The notes under the pieces were generated by a model. That model was not told the DNA's origin. It saw only the letters and a list, made by a program, of their open reading frames with translations, and made no database searches. The position numbers and the translations under genes were made by a program. Below, piece after piece: positions 14,387 to 18,465 of a DNA stretch of 18,465 nt. The first letter of the stretch is position 1. Each line of letters begins with the position of its first letter. The DNA is from Marinosulfonomonas sp. (lineage in GTDB: Bacteria; Pseudomonadota; Alphaproteobacteria; Rhodobacterales; Rhodobacteraceae). Location: assembly GCA_022712735.1 (NCBI GenBank), contig JAFLKA010000492.1:1-18465 (forward strand), given 5' to 3'.

Positions 14387-16123
14387 TTAGTTGGCTGCCC
14401 AGCGCGCAACAAGGTCGTCATAATTGACGGTGATACCTTGCGGTTTCTCGTTTTCAAGCGGTGGTTTGGCCCCACCATTTGCAAACCAGAATTCGGCGCT
14501 TTTTTCCTCGTTCAGACGTGGACCACAACCGCCATAAACATTGGCAGCCTCATCCACAGCCTGCATCCGAGCCATGGTGATATCCATTTCTTCGGCCAAC
14601 CGGTCCATCGCTTGCTGCGGTGTAAACGCACCCGAGTTCACGTCGCCGATTTGCTGCCACCAGATTTGGGCCAGCTTTGGATAATCAGGCACGTTGATGC
14701 CGGTTGGCGACCATGCAACACGGTCAGGCGAGCGGTAGAATTCCACCAGACCACCCAGTTTTGGCGCACGTTCGCTAAAGCTCTCGTGGTTGACCGTACT
14801 TTCCCGAATGAAGGTCAGACCAACATGGGATTTCTTCACGTCCACCGTTTTGGACACCGCAAACTGGGCATAGAGCCAAGCCGCTTTGGCACGATCAACC
14901 GGCGTGGACTTCAGGATCGTCCAAGACCCCACATCCTGATAACCGACCTTCTGGCCTTCTTCCCAATAGGGGCCATGCGGGCTGGGGGCCATCCGCCACA
15001 GCGGTGTGCCGTCAGCGTCAACCGTATTGTTGCCCTCGGATTGCGGTTTCACCATATCTGCGGTGAAGGCCGTGTACCAAAATATCTGTTGCGCCACGTT
15101 GCCTTGGGATAGCGCTGGCAATGACTGATAGAAATCAAACGATGCCGCACCGGGTGGTGCATAGGCCCGCAGCCATTCGTCCCATTTGCGGATCGCATAG
15201 ACCGCAGCCGGACCATTGGCCGCCCCGCCGCGTGAAACGGACGCACCTGTTGGGTTACAAGACCCCGCTTCCATGCGAATGCCCCACTCGTCAATCGGCA
15301 CGCCGTTTGGCTCGCCTTTGGAGCCGGCACCCGCCATCGACAGCCACGCATCGGTCATCCGCCAGCCCAGATCAGGCGCGCGTTTGCCGTAATCCATGTG
15401 GCCATAGATAGTCGTGCCGTCGATTTCTTTTACATCTTTTGAAAAGAACTCGGCGATGTCCTCATAGGCGGACCAGTTCACCGGCACACCCAGATCATAG
15501 CCGTATTTCGCCTTGAACGCGGTTTGCAGGTCTTCGCGGTCGAACCAGTCTTTGCGGAACCAGTAAGGTTTGGCAAACTGCTGATCCGGTAATTTGTACC
15601 AATCGCCATCGGGGCCAGTGGTGAACTGCGTGCCGATAAAATCAGCCAGATCGAGACCCGGATGGGTGACATCGCTTGCTTCGCCTGCCATCCAGTCGGT
15701 CAGGTTATAGGCAAGTTGTAGACGCGAATGCGTACCAATCAGATCGCTGTCATTGACATAGGCGTCGTACAGATTGCGGTTGGTTTGCATCTGGGTTTGC
15801 ACCGCCTGCACCACTTCGCCCTCGCCCAGAATCTGGTGATTAACCTTAATTCCGGTGATCTCTTCAAACGCTTTGGTCAGCACTTCAGATTCGTAGGAAT
15901 GGGTTGGAATGCCTTCGGATAAAACATTGATTTCCATTCCCGCAAACGGTGCCGCCGCTGCAATGAACCAGTCCATTTCGGCCAGCTGTTCTTCTTTGCT
16001 GAGCGATGATGGCTGGAATTCTTGATCAATCCATTTTTGTGCTGCAGCCTGATCGGCAAAGGCGCCATTTGACCCCGCAATGACGGCTGTTACCGCGACT
16101 GCGGAAAGCAGATATTTATACAT
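14387..16123 (-). CDS. glpV: ABC transporter extracellular solute-binding protein, GlpV-like
   Basis: 578-residue periplasmic binding protein, much larger than the usual 400-430 of CUT1 proteins but in keeping with GlpV of the rhizobial glycerol importer. A Sec signal peptide (basic start, hydrophobic core 5-17) ends AFA before Asp24, so cleavage after Ala23 is likely. There is no lipobox cysteine, so the protein should be soluble. The mature protein holds only two cysteines that I see, Cys289 (AGSCNPTG) and Cys533 (YGGCGPR), a possible disulfide. Aromatic residues are frequent (WFRKDWFD, WYTAF), as in polyol-binding proteins. The strong ribosome site GGGAGG lies 7 nt before the start codon. 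It is first in the operon and followed by two hairpins. Ligand: glycerol or a related small polyol, not proven; no glycerol-catabolic gene is nearby. Confidence 0.92.
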   Translation of the reverse strand: MYKYLLSAVAVTAVIAGSNGAFADQAAAQKWIDQEFQPSSLSKEEQLAEMDWFIAAAAPFAGMEINVLSEGIPTHSYESEVLTKAFEEITGIKVNHQILGEGEVVQAVQTQMQTNRNLYDAYVNDSDLIGTHSRLQLAYNLTDWMAGEASDVTHPGLDLADFIGTQFTTGPDGDWYKLPDQQFAKPYWFRKDWFDREDLQTAFKAKYGYDLGVPVNWSAYEDIAEFFSKDVKEIDGTTIYGHMDYGKRAPDLGWRMTDAWLSMAGAGSKGEPNGVPIDEWGIRMEAGSCNPTGASVSRGGAANGPAAVYAIRKWDEWLRAYAPPGAASFDFYQSLPALSQGNVAQQIFWYTAFTADMVKPQSEGNNTVDADGTPLWRMAPSPHGPYWEEGQKVGYQDVGSWTILKSTPVDRAKAAWLYAQFAVSKTVDVKKSHVGLTFIRESTVNHESFSERAPKLGGLVEFYRSPDRVAWSPTGINVPDYPKLAQIWWQQIGDVNSGAFTPQQAMDRLAEEMDITMARMQAVDEAANVYGGCGPRLNEEKSAEFWFANGGAKPPLENEKPQGITVNYDDLVARWAAN

Positions 16124-16130
16124 CTAATTT

Positions 16131-16136
16131 CCTCCC
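16131..16136 (-). promoter_or_regulatory. Strong ribosome binding site of the binding-protein gene
   Basis: GGGAGG on the - strand, 7 nt from the ATG. It is the best Shine-Dalgarno match in the operon and fits the high expression expected of a periplasmic binding protein. Confidence 0.7.
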
Positions 16137-16159
16137 TGTTATTGAAAAATCTTTTTCTC

Positions 16160-16179
16160 TCATCGACCCGTGCCGATGA
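16160..16179. promoter_or_regulatory. Inverted repeat in the leader of the transporter operon
   Basis: TCATCG (16160-16165) and CGATGA (16174-16179) are perfect 6-bp arms around an 8-nt spacer, 36 nt upstream of the binding-protein start. Depending on the transcription start it would be a leader hairpin or a downstream operator. Function unknown. Confidence 0.35.
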
Positions 16180-16206
16180 ATTAATAGTCATCATGGGAAT
16201 GCAATC

Positions 16207-16212
16207 TGTCAA
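16207..16212 (-). promoter_or_regulatory. Candidate -35 element of the transporter operon promoter
   Basis: A perfect TTGACA reads on the - strand. A -10 is unclear: GACTAT lies 17 nt downstream (three matches to TATAAT) and TATTAA lies 20 nt downstream. The -35 abuts the palindrome at 16213-16226, so a protein on that palindrome would touch RNA polymerase. A weak -10 beside a good -35 suits an activated promoter. This is inference. Confidence 0.4.
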
Positions 16213-16226
16213 ACTAAATGTTTAGT
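16213..16226. promoter_or_regulatory. Palindrome ACTAAA-TG-TTTAGT, candidate operator
   Basis: Perfect 6-bp arms around a 2-nt centre, directly upstream of the TTGACA hexamer for the transporter operon. Its location suits an activator or repressor site for the divergent IclR protein. AT-rich sequence makes chance dyads more likely, so confidence is moderate. Confidence 0.45.
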
Positions 16227-16227
16227 A

Positions 16228-16245
16228 ATAAGATATTTATCTTAT
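16228..16245. promoter_or_regulatory. 18-bp palindrome ATAAGATA-TT-TATCTTAT, candidate operator
   Basis: Perfect 8-bp arms around a 2-nt centre, the longest perfect palindrome I found in the window. It lies one base from the previous palindrome, with centres 17 bp apart. It sits near the middle of the 278-bp divergent gap and could serve both directions. Regulator not known; the adjacent IclR protein is the first candidate. Confidence 0.5.
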
Positions 16246-16323
16246 AAGCTACTGTAATAAAAACATTATTAGCTCTTTTAATCTAAGACTTCTGTTTGTC
16301 GAATACAGGGGTATATGACCTCT

Positions 16324-16338
16324 GAAATACAATATTTC
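16324..16338. promoter_or_regulatory. IclR-box-like palindrome GAAATA-CAA-TATTTC
   Basis: Perfect 6-bp arms with a 3-nt spacer, 15 bp long, centred 71 bp upstream of the second IclR start. The E. coli IclR box, as I recall it, has GGAAAT and ATTTCC arms around a short centre, so the half-site is similar. It is the best candidate for autoregulation of this IclR gene and the following mtoX-like gene. Confidence 0.5.
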
Positions 16339-16371
16339 TTCAGTAATATCTTGCCTGGCAGGTGATTCTCG

Positions 16372-16386
16372 AATATTGATAATATT
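16372..16386. promoter_or_regulatory. Palindrome AATATT-GAT-AATATT close to the IclR start
   Basis: Same 6-3-6 layout as the IclR-box-like site 48 bp upstream, ending 15 nt before the ATG at 16402, where a bound protein would block translation initiation signals or early transcription. Low complexity AT sequence weakens the case. Confidence 0.3.
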
Positions 16387-16401
16387 GTCCGTTATTTGGG
16401 A

Positions 16402-17223
16402 ATGCCAAAGTTGCAAGAACGTTTGATACAATTGCTAGAGGCTGTTGCCGGCTCTTGTCAGCCGGCCAGTATTGCTGACTTGATCGGTCTGACGGGGTTC
16501 CCAAAAGCCAGCGTTTATCGGAATATTGCCTCATTGATAGAATGCGGATTCGTTGAAGAAACCGACAACGGGAGCCGTTATGTTTTGGGCATGCGGTTTA
16601 TAAAAATCGCATTGACTGGCAAGGCAGACACCCATGTTATCAATGCTGTTTCCGCGATGATGCAAAAGATCGTTAAAGAGTTATCCGAAACAGCATTTCT
16701 AGCGCGGTATCGGGGCGGACGTGTGGATATGATCCACATCGAAATACCATCAGATCCTATCGCATCATACATATATCCCGGCATGGGGGTGCGTCCGGCA
16801 CATGCGTGTTCTTCTGCAAAGGCAATTGCGGCCTTTATCCATCCGGAATTGCGCGACGCATTGTTTGACATAGCACCGTTACAATTCACATCCCGCACCC
16901 TGACAGATCCGGTATTGATGGGGCGCGAGTTAAAACAGGTGCAACGAAACGGGTTTGCAATTTGTGATGGTGAAATAGACGAGGGCGTTACCAGCATTGC
17001 GGTTCCAATCAATGTTGACCGGCTGGGTGCAATTTTCAGCATCGGTATTGTCGGTCCATCCCATAGAATACAAAACATTATCCAAGATCGAATTTTACCA
17101 GTTTTGCGCACCGAGGCCATCCGTGCCGCGGCCGCAATTCAGCATTGCTCAGTCATCGAAGCGGAAACGACCAATAACACGGTGTTCGAGATGGCCAATA
17201 CGGAGACACCGACTATTCAATAA
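16402..17223 (+). CDS. IclR-family transcriptional regulator (second)
   Basis: 273-residue regulator. The N-terminal winged helix spans about 3-68 with TGFPKASVYRNIASL as the recognition region. The C-terminal effector domain (about 75-250) includes GMGVRPAHACSSAKAIAAF, the usual IclR-type A(S/T).KA segment, and AICDGEIDEGVTSIAVPI. I chose the ATG at 16402; a TTG two codons earlier is possible. It is clearly different from the first IclR protein in the window. It is divergent from the six-gene importer and 25 nt upstream of the mtoX-like gene on the same strand, so it may control both. The intergenic gap holds several palindromes. Its ligand is unknown; a molecule brought in by the importer, or a methylated sulfur compound, would be plausible. 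Known glycerol importers of this type are instead linked to a DeoR-type GlpR. Confidence 0.92.
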   Translation: MPKLQERLIQLLEAVAGSCQPASIADLIGLTGFPKASVYRNIASLIECGFVEETDNGSRYVLGMRFIKIALTGKADTHVINAVSAMMQKIVKELSETAFLARYRGGRVDMIHIEIPSDPIASYIYPGMGVRPAHACSSAKAIAAFIHPELRDALFDIAPLQFTSRTLTDPVLMGRELKQVQRNGFAICDGEIDEGVTSIAVPINVDRLGAIFSIGIVGPSHRIQNIIQDRILPVLRTEAIRAAAAIQHCSVIEAETTNNTVFEMANTETPTIQ

Positions 17224-17248
17224 ATTCTTAGAACAGGGAGTTAATATA

Positions 17249-18465
17249 ATGAAACGTAGAGAATTTGGATTATTTGGGGCCGCTGCACTTTCCATGGCCA
17301 GCAGCCCGTTGCGAGTAATGGCAGACGAAACGTGCCAATCCCCCTATATGCCGAAAATCACCGGCCACGAGGAATTCGTTTATATCTGGACGCTGGGCGT
17401 CGAAGGTATGGGCGATGGGCAGGACAAAATGGTGACTGTTGATCTGCGCCCCAGCTCCGACACTCGCGGCCAAGTCATCAACAGCCTTTCTGTTGGCGGG
17501 CGAAACGAGGCGCACCATGCCGGATTTACCGCTGACCGGCGCTATCTGTGGGCCGGTGGTCTGGACACAAACCGCATCTTTATCTTTGATGTGCATTCTG
17601 ATCCTGCCAACCCGACCCTGCACAAGACCATCGAAACCTTTGTAAAAGATGCGGGCGGTCCGGTCGGCCCACACACATTTTTCGCATTGCCCGGGCGTAT
17701 GTTGATCACGGGGCTTTCAAACGATGAGGACCACGGCGGACGAACAGCCCTAGTGGAATACACCGACGAGGGCGATTTTGTTGCGACCTACTGGATGCCA
17801 ACAGCGGATGACATGCAGGGGGCCGAGGCCGTGGATGGTGCCGTTGCCGATGGCTACGGCTATGACGTGCGTGCCCTGATCCGCAAGAACGTGATGCTGA
17901 CATCCTCCTTTACGGGTTGGTCGAATTACATGATGGACTTTGGCCAGATGCTGCAAGACACCGAAGCCATGAAGCGGTTTGGCAGCACCATCGTGCAATG
18001 GGATTTGCACACGCGCCAGCCCAAGAAAGTGTTCAACGTGCCGGGTGCGCCTTTGGAAATCCGTTTCCCTTGGGGGGCAAATGCAAATTACGCATTCTCG
18101 ACCACAGCGCTCACCTCTAAACTGTGGCTGATCTATGAGGACGACGCGGGCGATTGGCAGGCCAAGGCAGTAGCCGATATTGGCAACCCGTCCGACATTC
18201 CGTTGCCGGTTGATATTTCACTGTCGGCTGATGACCAAACCCTGTGGGTCAACACATTCCTTGACGGCAAAACGCGCCTTTTTGATGTGTCGGACCCGCA
18301 CAATCCAAAACAGATTTACGAAAAACAGATATCCACTCAGGTGAACATGGTTTCGCAAAGCTGGGACGGGAAGCGGGTGTATTACACCAGCTCGCTGCTG
18401 GGCAACTGGGACAAGAAGGGGGCCGATGATGCGCAGTATCTAAAGGCCTTTACTTGGAACGGCAC
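17249..18465 (+). CDS. mtoX: Methanethiol oxidase, SBP56 family (MtoX-like), 3' end outside window
   Basis: 405 codons are visible and the frame is open at the edge; the family is about 430-440 residues, so only a short tail is missing. A twin-arginine signal peptide is clear: RREFGLFGAAAL after Lys2, with likely cleavage after Ala25 (VMA before DETC). The mature start DETCQSPYMPKITG and the EEFVYIWTLG segment match what I recall of bacterial MtoX. Later segments follow the SBP56 beta-propeller pattern (LDTNRIFIFDVHSDP, GPHTFFALPGRML, PLEIRFPWG, SSLLGNWDK). Candidate copper-ligand histidines are His89-His90 and His142. Bacterial MtoX is a periplasmic copper enzyme that oxidises methanethiol to formaldehyde, sulfide and hydrogen peroxide. 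GGGAG lies 8 nt before the ATG. SCO1/MauG-type maturation genes are often adjacent and would be expected just past the window. Confidence 0.9.
   Translation, partial: MKRREFGLFGAAALSMASSPLRVMADETCQSPYMPKITGHEEFVYIWTLGVEGMGDGQDKMVTVDLRPSSDTRGQVINSLSVGGRNEAHHAGFTADRRYLWAGGLDTNRIFIFDVHSDPANPTLHKTIETFVKDAGGPVGPHTFFALPGRMLITGLSNDEDHGGRTALVEYTDEGDFVATYWMPTADDMQGAEAVDGAVADGYGYDVRALIRKNVMLTSSFTGWSNYMMDFGQMLQDTEAMKRFGSTIVQWDLHTRQPKKVFNVPGAPLEIRFPWGANANYAFSTTALTSKLWLIYEDDAGDWQAKAVADIGNPSDIPLPVDISLSADDQTLWVNTFLDGKTRLFDVSDPHNPKQIYEKQISTQVNMVSQSWDGKRVYYTSSLLGNWDKKGADDAQYLKAFTWNG

Noticed and set aside
10172..16123. Complete glycerol utilisation operon
   Set aside because: Importer parts are present but glpK, glpD and glpR are not in the window, so glycerol use is not shown.
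16249..16534. Two short - strand frames (60-64 aa) in the control region and IclR start
   Set aside because: Low-complexity translation, no ribosome site, overlap with a clear gene.
1..18465. CRISPR array, tRNA, rRNA, IS element, prophage or conjugative genes
   Set aside because: I looked for regular direct repeats, transposase or integrase motifs and tRNA-like cloverleafs and saw none; a covariance-model search would be needed to exclude small RNAs.

Overview
The window looks like alphaproteobacterial DNA, most likely from the marine Roseobacter/Rhodobacterales group. This rests on codon usage, the family mix (IclR regulators, polyol-type ABC transporter, KdsD-like isomerase, MtoX) and tight operons with 1-4 nt overlaps. 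That placement is inference; no rRNA, tRNA or phylogenetic marker is present. I see no CRISPR array, insertion sequence, integrase or attachment site.

Layout. (1) 1-2099 (+): the C-terminal two thirds of an RND efflux pump inner-membrane protein, cut by the window edge and ending in a hairpin shared with the convergent operon. (2) 6599-2127 (-): a four-gene operon of an IclR regulator, E1-alpha and E1-beta subunits of a 2-oxoacid dehydrogenase-type enzyme, and an acetolactate-synthase-like ThDP enzyme. The start/stop codons nearly touch or overlap, and no E2 or E3 gene is in view. (3) 6676-8504 (+), divergent from that operon across 76 bp that hold two overlapping palindromes: an uncharacterised internally duplicated protein, then a SIS+2xCBS isomerase of the KpsF/GutQ/KdsD family. 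Regions 2 and 3 may form one undescribed catabolic module. (4) 10074-8562 (-): a BlaI-type repressor and a short BlaR1-like M56 membrane protease, with no beta-lactamase nearby. (5) 16123-10172 (-): a complete six-gene ABC importer like the rhizobial glycerol transporter GlpVSTPQU (binding protein, two different ATPases, two permeases, DUF2160 small membrane protein). (6) 16402-18465 (+): a second IclR regulator, then the start of a Tat-exported SBP56-family methanethiol oxidase (mtoX-like) that runs off the window.

How the parts may work together. The importer and the IclR-mtoX pair are divergent from a 278-bp AT-rich region packed with perfect palindromes, so the second IclR protein probably controls one or both sides. 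No glycerol kinase, glycerol-3-phosphate dehydrogenase or DeoR-type GlpR is present, so the substrate may not be glycerol. The two ATPases show complementary defects (one lacks the H-loop histidine, the other the LSGGQ signature), which predicts one working and one degenerate ATP site. The first IclR protein, autoregulated from the 6600-6675 palindromes, probably controls the ThDP-enzyme locus. The most novel-looking items are the duplicated GSHGG protein with its ThDP neighbours, and the transporter/IclR/mtoX arrangement.
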